A stretch of 64,000 nt of DNA from Caldicellulosiruptor morganii (GTDB lineage Bacteria > Bacillota > Thermoanaerobacteria > Caldicellulosiruptorales > Caldicellulosiruptoraceae). Made by a program: the position numbers and the translations under genes. The notes below the pieces were generated by a model. The model did no database searches. It was not told where the DNA came from and saw nothing but the letters and a program-made list of their open reading frames with translations. Shown piece by piece: positions 56,807-64,000 of the stretch. The stretch is taken from assembly GCF_026810225.1 (NCBI RefSeq), contig NZ_CP113865.1, positions 1-64,000 of the forward strand. The letters run 5' to 3'. Position 1 is the first letter of the stretch; each line of letters opens with the position of its first letter.

Positions 56807-56865
56807 TTTAAAGGCCTCCTTTCTAAAGTGTGTGGTGTTAGAAAAAAGTTTTGCCCTTTATCCCT

Positions 56866-57009
56866 GGGGATTACATGTAATGCAGCCTCGCCGATATTAG
56901 AGCTACGGAGCAGTTTACAGGGTGCACACATCTGACATGCTCAAATCAGATGTGGTAAACTGACCGTGCACAGCAAACGAGTAAACATTACTCATGTAAT
57001 CCTTTGGGG
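56866..57009 (-). ncRNA. Candidate bridge RNA of the IS110 element
   Basis: Non-coding 5' region of the transposase with nested pairing. GGGGATTACATG pairs with CATGTAATCC-GGGG (outer stem, 56866 and 56994-57009). Inside, CAGTTTAC (56911-56918) pairs with GTAAACTG (56955-56962), and CACATCTGA (56927-56935) with TCAGATGTG (56946-56954). The internal loops could hold target and donor guides. Strand assumed the same as the transposase. Confidence 0.6.
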
Positions 57010-57318
57010 TTCAGTCTTTCTCAAGCTGTGGCGTGCAGATATCAAAGCACGTCCAGCAGGAGGTGGCAAAAAATATCCAAATAAACTAAATCAGGCTTAA
57101 ACTTTTTCTGATATTAGTTTACCAGAGATAAAGGGCAAATTTAAACTGTAGCAGTCAATTTTAATATTCAATTTTTTAAGAAGTGAATGTGTTAAGAAAA
57201 GCTTTGTTATCAAGGTCAGTTTCCAGTAATCAATTGGTACTAATAATTTAATGTACCAATTGAGATATGAAGTTTTAAGTGATTTGATAATCATATTATA
57301 CGAGGAGGTTGATTTGAT

Positions 57319-57717
57319 ATGTTTAATGATAAGAATCAATTTTATATCAAAACTGTAAAGGCTAAATTAGAAGGTAATCCTGATACTCTTACTGTAACGT
57401 GTGATTGGATTCTTGATAAGGAACATTATCCAAGGTATTGTAAATACAGAAGTCCAGAATGTGAAGATAGATGTGAAGATTGTGATATTGAAATAGTGCT
57501 TGAAGATTTATGTTTTGATGTAAAGCTTACAGAGGAGTATATGAAAGAACTCAAGGAAGCAAGAACTCATTTTCTAAATACAAATGATGATAGTTTATAT
57601 GAAAGTGTTATTGATAAAATTCTTCATGCAATAGATTATGATGAGAATTTAGAATTAACGTTAAATTTAGAATATGCAAAAGTTACTTATAGAAATAAAA
57701 AGGAGATGATAAACTAA
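57319..57717 (+). CDS. Small cysteine-cluster protein in cassette B
   Basis: 132 aa; a CKYRSPECEDRCEDCD cluster near residue 45 looks like a metal site, followed by an acidic helix-rich part (FLNTNDDSLYESVIDKIL). GAGGAGG precedes the ATG. No counterpart in cassette A. Not recognised. The 220 bp between the IS110 element and this gene show no coding frame. Confidence 0.65.
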   Translation: MFNDKNQFYIKTVKAKLEGNPDTLTVTCDWILDKEHYPRYCKYRSPECEDRCEDCDIEIVLEDLCFDVKLTEEYMKELKEARTHFLNTNDDSLYESVIDKILHAIDYDENLELTLNLEYAKVTYRNKKEMIN

Positions 57718-57736
57718 GTATGGGTTTTACGTTGTT

Positions 57737-57856
57737 ATGGGTATTCTATATTTGATAGCTGTTATGATTCATATTTTTCTTGTAAAACTTATTCGTGGTG
57801 ATGAGGCAGCAGAGAGATTAGCTGATGCTTATAAAAATAGATGGAAGAAAAAATAA
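57737..57856 (+). CDS. Possible single-pass membrane peptide
   Basis: 39 aa: a hydrophobic helix MGILYLIAVMIHIFLVKLI followed by a charged tail (RGDEAAERLADAYKNRWKKK). The SD is weak, since AAGGAG lies about 30 bp upstream. Inward-facing basic tail predicted. Confidence 0.4.
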   Translation: MGILYLIAVMIHIFLVKLIRGDEAAERLADAYKNRWKKK

Positions 57857-57873
57857 AAAAGAGGGTGTGATTG

Positions 57874-58011
57874 ATGGGTGTTATCTTTGGAATTATAATT
57901 CTGATTATTCTCTCTCCCATCTTAATTCCACTTCTTGGCATTGCTTTGTTTATTCTGTATTTTTTCTTTAGTATTATTGTTGGGATTATAAAAGCAATTC
58001 TGAGGGCATAG
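57874..58011 (+). CDS. Small hydrophobic membrane peptide
   Basis: 45 aa, almost wholly hydrophobic, predicted as two short helices (IIILIILSPILIPLLGIALF; ILYFFFSIIVGIIKAIL). GAGGGTG precedes the ATG. Such peptides occur as toxins or as membrane anchors; nothing decides between them here. It lies 17 bp after the previous small frame and about 60 bp before protein 3. Confidence 0.5.
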   Translation: MGVIFGIIILIILSPILIPLLGIALFILYFFFSIIVGIIKAILRA

Positions 58012-58070
58012 AAAACTCAACTATATTTTAAGATTATAAAAGATAATATAAAGAAGGAGATTGTTTGGAA

Positions 58071-58958
58071 ATGAGCTATAAGAAAAAAGAAATTGAATGC
58101 TGGACTCCTGAAATGATGTATGAAGGAAAGAGTGTATTGTATGTCACAGAGCTTCATGTTGAACCAAATGCAAGTTTTATGCTTTTGAAAAATGATGATC
58201 CTGAAGTAAGAGCAAAACGTGTTAAAGATTATCTTGCAATCAAATACTGTCCTGCATATTTTGGAATGTGTTTAAAAGGCAAAACAAAAAAAGATGAAAC
58301 ATGTGATTCTTCTGTTTGCTGGGCTAAATCGTATAATGAATATTACATGAAAGAATGCAAAGGAGATTTGAAGTCCTATGATAATCTTATAAAGGATACC
58401 ATAACACCAGCAATGTGTTATGAATGTGGATATGATGATTTAGAGCTTATCTGGTCAGATGAAGTTGTTAAGACAAGAAAGTATGGTCAGATTATATTTG
58501 ACAATGTTGCCTATGTTGTATGTCCAAGATGCGGTGCAAAATATATGTCTCATCAGGATAAGATCACTATTGAAATTATCAAAAGAGCTCTTGATACTGA
58601 GTGGGTTGTAAATGAGCTACGAAGAGAATATAAGATAGTACAAATAGATAAAATTGATTTATCAAAGAAAGATAAAGTAGGACAGCAACTGTTTTTTGAA
58701 ACAGTGATTGGTAATTTAGAAAAAAATAATTTTGATCTTATACAGGGATTAGCAGACACAATCCTTATGGATGCTGATACAGCTATGCATTTATTTATAC
58801 TCTCATATTTCAGGCTTGATGAAAAGTATATGGCAGATATAGAAGAAGAGTTTTCTGAAGAGTTTGAAGAGAATGAAGAACTTGATTTAAGTGGAGATCC
58901 TAATGATAACGAAAATAATTACAATGGGTGGGTACCAGAAGATGACTTGCCAGTATGA
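58071..58958 (+). CDS. Cassette B protein 3, cysteine-rich metal-binding type
   Basis: 295 aa from ATG 58071 (TTG 58065 also possible; AAGGAGA upstream). It shares with the protein at 21362 the cluster YCPAYFGMCLKG...TCDSSVCWAK, then DTITPAMCYECGYDDLELIW and VCPRCGAKYMSHQDK, with the same spacing, and an acidic C-terminus. All eight motif cysteines are conserved in both copies, arguing for structural metal binding. Last gene of cassette B. Confidence 0.75.
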   Translation: MSYKKKEIECWTPEMMYEGKSVLYVTELHVEPNASFMLLKNDDPEVRAKRVKDYLAIKYCPAYFGMCLKGKTKKDETCDSSVCWAKSYNEYYMKECKGDLKSYDNLIKDTITPAMCYECGYDDLELIWSDEVVKTRKYGQIIFDNVAYVVCPRCGAKYMSHQDKITIEIIKRALDTEWVVNELRREYKIVQIDKIDLSKKDKVGQQLFFETVIGNLEKNNFDLIQGLADTILMDADTAMHLFILSYFRLDEKYMADIEEEFSEEFEENEELDLSGDPNDNENNYNGWVPEDDLPV

Positions 58959-58970
58959 GATTGATAATAA

Positions 58971-59024
58971 AAAGGTTTCTACCTTTCTTTTTGTGTTTGC
59001 ACAAGAAGGGTAGAAACCTTTTTT
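58971..59024 (+). terminator. Terminator of cassette B
   Basis: AAAGGTTTCTACC (58971-58983) pairs with GGTAGAAACCTTT (59009-59021), then T-run. Confidence 0.88.
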
Positions 59025-59133
59025 GTTCTGGGTTATAACATCAAAATGGACTTTTTAATACATACGCTATATAAATTTCAATTTCAAAAAAGAGCAAACA
59101 AGTGGTTAAAAACACGTAAAGGACTATAATAAA

Positions 59134-60261
59134 CTATTTAAGATGCTTATCAATTTTATCCAGAATATATATACCATCTTCATCTTCTCTAATATATAGT
59201 CTTCTGCTATCGTCACCATCGAAAGGATAAAACTCATACTTATAAATTTTGGAGATTTTACCTTCTAATTCGTGAAATCTAAGAGAAGAAGGATTATAGC
59301 CAAAGTTTGTAGCAACTGCTTTTTCAAAATCATCAATTTTTTTATTCAGTTGCAAGCGTTCAAAAGGATTTAAATCTTCAAATTGTTTTTTCAAATAATC
59401 AGATATTCTGATTTTATCAGAAATTGGATTGTTTAGCCTTTCTTTATAAGTGTTTTCTTTTACTTCCTGCCAGACAAGGGTTCCCCATGCTGAGATAATA
59501 AAATCGCCATCTATTTCTAAATATAGAATTTCAGGTAACTTGTATATTTCCTTTTTAATCCTTTCATTGTATATTCCAAGATCTAACATCCTAAATAAGT
59601 CAAAATGTTCTATAAAGATAGTATCATCTACCTTTACGGGGAGCTTTGGAATTCTCAATAAACTATTGCTTGTTTCAAAGATATATATGCTTTCATCGGC
59701 ATACAAAGATGCGACAGTTTGAAGAAAGCTGTTTATACTTTTAAAACCGCCTGTGAGGTTAAAAATTATTTTATAACCATTTGATTTATATTCTTTCAAC
59801 GTTTCTGCCAATTTTTTAGCCAGCTCGGATAAGGAGAAAGAAAATTTTTCAAAGTCAGATGTTCTAAGATAAGAGGAAGTTTCTATAAAAACATTACCAA
59901 TTCCATTTTTTTTAAAAACATTCTCTAAAATCTTAGCAATGTTTTTTCCCAGATATGTATCTGTATGCAAAAAACAATACATATCAGTTTTAGGCAAATC
60001 TTTTAAACTGTTTATTTTATAAAATTCCATCAAGGCATTCAGTTCTGCACTTACCTTTTTTATTTTTGTTATATCTGACTTTAAAAGTTGCTCCTCAACA
60101 GCATTCAAAAACTCATCAAATATCTTCTTCTTTTCGACAGAAAACTCATTTTCAGTATAGTTAGAATAACTATAAATATCCTCGATAAAATTCAAATCCT
60201 TTTTAAGATTTGTTAGTATACTCAAACCGCAGCTTGTTAAAACAAAATTGTTGAACCCCAT
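59134..60261 (-). CDS. CARF-RelE-like type III effector (Cami1-like)
   Basis: 375 aa from ATG 60261; a TTG at 60294 is also in frame. The N-terminus FVLTSCGLSILTNL and NLTGGFKSINSFLQTVASLY are CARF-domain motifs of the APE2256/Csm6 group. The last 60 residues (SSLRFHELEGKISKIYKYEF, RRLYIREDEDGIYILD) resemble RelE-type mRNA interferases. CARF-RelE fusions are known cyclic-oligoadenylate-activated ribosome-dependent RNases. It is 21 kb from the csm operon and its upstream region is replaced by the IS607 end. Confidence 0.7.
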   Translation of the reverse strand: MGFNNFVLTSCGLSILTNLKKDLNFIEDIYSYSNYTENEFSVEKKKIFDEFLNAVEEQLLKSDITKIKKVSAELNALMEFYKINSLKDLPKTDMYCFLHTDTYLGKNIAKILENVFKKNGIGNVFIETSSYLRTSDFEKFSFSLSELAKKLAETLKEYKSNGYKIIFNLTGGFKSINSFLQTVASLYADESIYIFETSNSLLRIPKLPVKVDDTIFIEHFDLFRMLDLGIYNERIKKEIYKLPEILYLEIDGDFIISAWGTLVWQEVKENTYKERLNNPISDKIRISDYLKKQFEDLNPFERLQLNKKIDDFEKAVATNFGYNPSSLRFHELEGKISKIYKYEFYPFDGDDSRRLYIREDEDGIYILDKIDKHLK

Positions 60262-60299
60262 GGAAAAGATAACCTGGTCATCTAAACTGTGCAAAACTG

Positions 60300-60550
60300 C
60301 ACAAGCTTAGACGGCTGGGGTATTTGTAGTCCGCCATTTAAAGACTTTCCCAGCCCCAGCAGGCGGTTTTTGGGAAAGTCATAGCCCCTACCCCAAGAAG
60401 CAGGAACTTGCGCCGATTTTCGGTCCCCCCACTTGCCCTGAAACCAATATCCGTTTCAGGACAGACATGTCACGCAATACCCTGTCAGGGGAGAGTGGTG
60501 TCACCACCGCTACCCTGAAAACTCGCCAGAGATTGTAGCTCTCGCTACAG
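60300..60550 (-). ncRNA. Candidate omega RNA at the 3' end of tnpB
   Basis: Markedly GC-rich compared with its surroundings and packed with stems: GACTTTCCC (60343-60351) / GGGAAAGTC (60372-60380), CCGCC / GGCGG inside, TGAAAC / GTTTCA at 60439-60458, TGTAGC / GCTACA at 60534-60549. It overlaps the end of tnpB and reaches the element's edge, the usual place of TnpB guide RNAs, whose guide is read from the flank. Confidence 0.55.
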
Positions 60551-61890
60551 CTAATCGCACTTGTTCCATCCAGAGGTGCAAATAGCCTCCCTGGCTCACT
60601 CCCAGAGCTTTGTATCTTACGCATTACATATTCAATCTCTTTGATTTGCCTTTTTCTCAAGTTGGCATTTTTAACTTCTTTTCTTACATACTCTTTCAGC
60701 TCTTCTAAACTGCTGGCATCAAGACTATTTAAAAGCTTCATGTAGTTAGCAGGTATTCTCTCTTTTTTTCCAAGTCCTCTTCTTGCTATCACATATGCAC
60801 TTGCAACATCTTTGCTTATCATAAACTGCGGTGCGAACTTTAGCATCCCTATCACCGATGTGTATGCAGGATTTGCTTCTATAACCTCTATCCCTTCTCG
60901 TTTTGCTAAAATCCTGATTTTGTCAAGAAGCGACCTGTAGCTGAAAAAATGTCTTATCCGTCTTGATTTTCTACCAGAAAAATCTCCTCTTCTTCCTTTG
61001 TCTTTTACATCCAGCCTCTCTATCACAATAGCTTTTCTTTTCTCTCTTGCAATCTTTACAATCTCATGTGCATACTGCCATCTGTAATACTCTCTTTTTT
61101 CAAAACTTCCACTTTCAAGCTCTGGCATTGGAATCGTGCCATATCTCATAAACTGCCCGCTCCTGTCCACCTCTACCCATGCCATGTGATTTGGATATGC
61201 ATTTGTATCTATCCCTATAGCACCATTTTCCCTGGTGATTTCTATCGCCGGAAAGAGTTCTTCTGCTGAAAAGTAAGCATACACATTCTTATTTTTGAGT
61301 TTTAGCTCTACCGAATAAGGCACTCCAAGGGCAGCAATCTCCTGTAAAATTTGTCTTCTGTCTTTGCCTTTCTTATAACCGGCTGATAATCTTGCAAATA
61401 CATATTTTCTATCTCCTACATTTATCCTCAAAAATGTGCCACTTTTATTTACCACAATCCTCGTGTTCAAGTTTCCTTTCTTGCTTCTGTCTCCTCTTGA
61501 ATAAAGATTTCCTTTCCTTTTTTCCTGCCACTCAATCTTAAGTTTTCTGTAAGGCTTGCCGTTTATGTGTCGCTTTTTGAGTTTTTCGAAAAGCTCTCTG
61601 CCACCAAAGATAGCCTTCCTTGGGTCTTCCCCTCTTTGCTTGCAGGACTCTAAAACAGCTTTTGCTTTCATTATTGCATCATCTACATACCTTGAGTTCA
61701 AATCAAAAATCCCTTGCAGTTCTCTTTTGAGGCTATTTCTATTATAGCCTTCTAAAAGTCTTTTGTATGCAAATCTCATGCATGAAGACCATCTTCTCAT
61801 AAGCTCCAGTACCTTTTGCCTGTCTTCAAAACTTTCAAAAATCAGCTTAGCCTGAACTGTTACCACGTCTTTTTGCACCTCTTTGCCCAT
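60388..61890 (-). CDS. tnpB: TnpB-like RuvC nuclease without zinc ribbon
   Basis: 500 aa from ATG 61890 (AAGG upstream). RuvC residues: D in AIGIDTNAYPNH, E in AIVIERLDVKDKG, and probably D in ISKDVASAYVIARR. The usual CxxC...CxxC zinc ribbon between the second and third motif is missing. The last 80 residues (GSEPGRLFAPLDG onward) look unlike protein domain sequence and overlap the structured RNA region. RNA-guided DNA cutting is the known activity of TnpB; activity of this zinc-less branch is inference. Confidence 0.8.
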   Translation of the reverse strand: MGKEVQKDVVTVQAKLIFESFEDRQKVLELMRRWSSCMRFAYKRLLEGYNRNSLKRELQGIFDLNSRYVDDAIMKAKAVLESCKQRGEDPRKAIFGGRELFEKLKKRHINGKPYRKLKIEWQEKRKGNLYSRGDRSKKGNLNTRIVVNKSGTFLRINVGDRKYVFARLSAGYKKGKDRRQILQEIAALGVPYSVELKLKNKNVYAYFSAEELFPAIEITRENGAIGIDTNAYPNHMAWVEVDRSGQFMRYGTIPMPELESGSFEKREYYRWQYAHEIVKIAREKRKAIVIERLDVKDKGRRGDFSGRKSRRIRHFFSYRSLLDKIRILAKREGIEVIEANPAYTSVIGMLKFAPQFMISKDVASAYVIARRGLGKKERIPANYMKLLNSLDASSLEELKEYVRKEVKNANLRKRQIKEIEYVMRKIQSSGSEPGRLFAPLDGTSAISCSESYNLWRVFRVAVVTPLSPDRVLRDMSVLKRILVSGQVGGPKIGASSCFLG

Positions 61891-62570
61891 ATATCCTTGC
61901 TGCAAAGGACGTGACTATTGCTATTAAATCTTCTGCCAATCTTTTATTTACTTCTTCTTCATTTTCCTTTCCGTTCAAAACTATAAGCTCTACTCCAAAG
62001 CTTTCCATAAAAAATTTAAGGTACTCAAACCCAAATCTCGCAAGCCTGTCAGGATACTCCACTACCACTTTCTCAACTTCTCCCCTCCTAATCTTGTTCA
62101 AAAGTTTTAACAGTCCCCTTCTGTTTTCGTTTATCACTTGCTATCTCAGATATTGTCTCATGCTGCCACCCATGAAGCTTAGCATACTCTTCAAGTCTTC
62201 TAATTTGGTTTTTAAGGTACTCTTCTTGCTTTTTTGTTGATACCCTTGCATACAAAATGGCGTTTGGCTTTGGTTTCTCCTCTACCATACCCAGTAGTTT
62301 TTCTATGTCTTCTTTTTTATACCTTCTTCTTCCCTTTGGTGTCCCAAGTAGAGTTATTAGCCCTTCTTTTTCCCAGTTTATTAGCGTTCTCCTGCTGATA
62401 CCATATATTTCCTTAACCTTTGCACACTTAGTAACATTTAATATCACCCAGTCAAAATCATACCTTTTTGCATTGTTATTTTCAACTGTTGCACACCTCC
62501 TTGAATTTGTATTATTATTGAATTTTACAAATTTGTATTTTATTATACTACACTTATGTGTTATTTTCAA
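61847..62570 (-). pseudogene. tnpA: IS607 TnpA serine recombinase, frameshifted
   Basis: Part one (from about 62460 down to 62130): a MerR-like HTH (VKEIYGISRRTLINWEKEGLI) and the catalytic-serine region ILYARVSTKKQEEYLKNQI, ending SEIASD. Part two (62137-61847): INENRRGLLKLLNKIRRGEV and YPDRLARFGFEYL. The frames differ by one step at GCAAGTGATAAAC near 62130. Mobility would need a helper recombinase or a frameshift event. It overlaps the tnpB start. Confidence 0.8.
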
Positions 62571-62771
62571 TTAATATTGTATTTTTGTAAGTAAAACTTT
62601 TCAAAACCAAATTTCTACAAATCAAGTTCAAATGTTTATTTCAATTCACAAAAAAGGAATCAAAAAAGAAATCTTTTCACTTCAACTTCGCAAAAGTTTT
62701 GAACTGATTTGCATCCAGAAAAGCTTTATAATATAGCCTGCAAGTCAGTTTTAATCAGGGAGTGATAGAAA

Positions 62772-63090
62772 ATGTACTCCAATCTTATGATGGAAGTTAT
62801 AAAAGAGGCAAAAAAGAGGCATTCTTTGAAGTGCCTAAAAGCAGAACCTCTCAGTAAGGCAGCTTCAAATCTGAACAGTCAATATCTTGTTCAAAAAAGT
62901 AGCTGCCAGTTTTGTCTCAGCAGGGTTCATTTCCCAAGAAAAAATGGTGGCAAGGCAATAACTTATAACTGCCAGAATATGGCACAGAACTACAACACCG
63001 CTTGTCAAAATCCCCGAGGATATGGATATGTACTTTGACAGGGTTTGGGACAGGCTTATGAGTGTTCAGATGGTTTTTATAAAAAAATGA
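62772..63090 (+). pseudogene. Unassigned gene debris
   Basis: An 88-codon open frame starts at ATG 62772, but its composition is unlike a folded protein. In another frame IPEDMDMYFDRVWDRLMSVQ, ending near 63090, looks like a genuine protein C-terminus. I read the stretch as a decayed gene. Confidence 0.35.
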
Positions 63091-63123
63091 AAATTTGCAA
63101 TTTTAAAGGGAGTGTTTTAGGAT

Positions 63124-64000
63124 ATGATAGTTAGCGCAAGCAGAAGAACCGATATTCCTGCCTTTTTTGGCGACTGGTTTGTAAACAGAATTAAAGAAGG
63201 CTTTGTGATGTACAGAAATCCAATGAGACCATCGCAGATATTTGCCATTTCGCTTGCTCCGGATGATGTGGATGCTTTTGTATTCTGGACAAAAAACCCT
63301 GCTCCTTTTATTGACAGTATAAAGTACCTTGATGATTATGTGTACTATTTTCAGTTCACTTTAAATCCATATGATAAATCATTTGAGCCCGGACTTCCCG
63401 AAAAGGATGTGCTAATTGAGACATTTGCAAATCTCTCATCCATGATTGGAAAAGATGCTGTCATCTGGCGCTATGATCCTGTAATTATAACCGATAAAAT
63501 GGATATTTCATACCACAGGGAGAACTTTGAAAGGCTGGCAGAAAAACTCTCTGCCTACACAAAAAAGTGCGTTGTGAGCTATGTGGATTTTTATGGCAAA
63601 GCAGTGCCGGCGCTGAATAAAATCGGTGCAAAAGATTTAAGCCATGATGAGATTTTAGAGGTTTTATATGATCTATCAAAAATAGCAAAAAAATATAATC
63701 TTGAAGTGGAAAGCTGTGCAGAAGAAGCTGATGTCTCTCAGATAGGAATTAAAAAAGCTCACTGTATTGATGGAGAGCTTATAAAGCTTTTGCGGATGAA
63801 AAAGGGGCTTGAGACTTCAAAAGAGTTTTTGAAAGATAAAAACCAGCGTGAGGCGTGCGGCTGTGTCCAGAGCATTGATATTGGGATTTTCAACACCTGC
63901 AGGCATTTTTGCATATACTGCTATGCAAACCACCATAAAGGACACATTTTGAATAACTTGAAGGCATATGATGTAAACTCTCCTGCTCTGTGCAGCAGAG
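63124..64000 (+). CDS. DUF1848 family protein (partial, runs off the window)
   Basis: At least 292 aa from ATG 63124. MIVSASRRTDIPAFFGDWF and FWTKNPAPFID are the family's N-terminal signature. Near the visible end TCRHFCIYCYAN gives CX3CX2C, the radical-SAM iron-sulfur motif, with CGC upstream, so an Fe-S cluster is likely. The 3' end lies beyond 64000. Function of the family is not established. Confidence 0.85.
   Translation, partial: MIVSASRRTDIPAFFGDWFVNRIKEGFVMYRNPMRPSQIFAISLAPDDVDAFVFWTKNPAPFIDSIKYLDDYVYYFQFTLNPYDKSFEPGLPEKDVLIETFANLSSMIGKDAVIWRYDPVIITDKMDISYHRENFERLAEKLSAYTKKCVVSYVDFYGKAVPALNKIGAKDLSHDEILEVLYDLSKIAKKYNLEVESCAEEADVSQIGIKKAHCIDGELIKLLRMKKGLETSKEFLKDKNQREACGCVQSIDIGIFNTCRHFCIYCYANHHKGHILNNLKAYDVNSPALCSR

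Larger units (their letters stand above)
55445..57090. mobile_element. IS110-family element (bounds approximate)
   Basis: One transposase on the minus strand plus about 280 bp of non-coding sequence upstream of it. No terminal inverted repeats are visible, as usual for the family. It sits between cassette B protein 2 and the following small genes, splitting an arrangement that is contiguous in cassette A. Confidence 0.75.
60300..62575. mobile_element. IS607-type element with tnpA and tnpB (bounds approximate)
   Basis: A serine-recombinase tnpA (frameshifted) and a tnpB in overlapping order on the minus strand, with a GC-rich structured 3' end. Inserted directly upstream of the CARF-RelE gene. 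No terminal repeats are expected for the family. 62576-62771 to its right shows no gene. Confidence 0.8.

Noticed and set aside
62772-63038. 88-residue protein
   Set aside because: Composition and lack of family likeness suggest chance. A more protein-like piece sits in another frame, so I list the stretch as debris.

Overview
The window reads as the start of a chromosome from a low-GC, thermophilic, Gram-positive anaerobe. The order dnaA, dnaN, recF, remB-like, gyrB, gyrA, the AT-rich coding style, a spoVS gene and the very large CRISPR content fit Caldicellulosiruptor or a close relative. The genus is my inference from gene content, not a database match. No rRNA or tRNA gene was seen.

Layout. 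1-8.8 kb: replication-initiation block with a DnaA-box region between dnaA and dnaN. 9-19.6 kb: rhomboid protease, decayed genes, a three-repeat CRISPR array, a TPM-domain protein, two WYL regulators, a DDE insertion sequence and a periplasmic-sensor GGDEF/EAL protein. 19.6-23.6 kb: spoVS, a three-gene cassette of unknown function (cassette A), an acidic protein and a broken toxin-antitoxin pair. 23.6-31.4 kb: two long CRISPR arrays with lemA, a peroxiredoxin and the type III accessory pair Csx20/Csx1 between them. 31.8-38.4 kb: type III-A csm1-5 operon ending in a Cas6-like gene whose C-terminus lies out of frame. 38.5-46.5 kb: type I-B operon on the opposite strand (cas4-cas1-cas2-cas8b-cas7-cas5-cas3). 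46.6-53.5 kb: three more arrays with HicAB, VapBC and an intact Rpn-family nuclease. 54-59 kb: a second copy of the three-gene cassette (cassette B), split by an IS110-family element. 59-62.6 kb: a CARF-RelE-like effector and an IS607-type element with TnpB. 62.7-64 kb: debris and a DUF1848 gene that runs off the window.

How it works together. Six arrays (65 repeats, 59 spacers) share one 30-bp repeat. Each has the same conserved leader on its right side. Every leader carries a perfect minus-strand promoter (TTGACA, 17 bp, TATAAT), so all arrays are read leftward. Both effector complexes appear to share these arrays. Cas10 keeps the HD and GGDD motifs, so cyclic-oligoadenylate signalling is plausible, with Csx1 and the CARF-RelE protein as receivers and Csx20 as a possible off-switch. 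The only Cas6 candidate is the frameshifted gene at the end of the csm operon.

The best candidate for something undescribed is the duplicated cassette: a protein with a WLGEGYYGI motif, a middle protein of about 170-190 aa and a cysteine-rich protein with a CPxYFGMC motif. It occurs at 20.1-22.2 kb and again at 54.0-59.0 kb, where it carries extra small cysteine-rich and membrane proteins.
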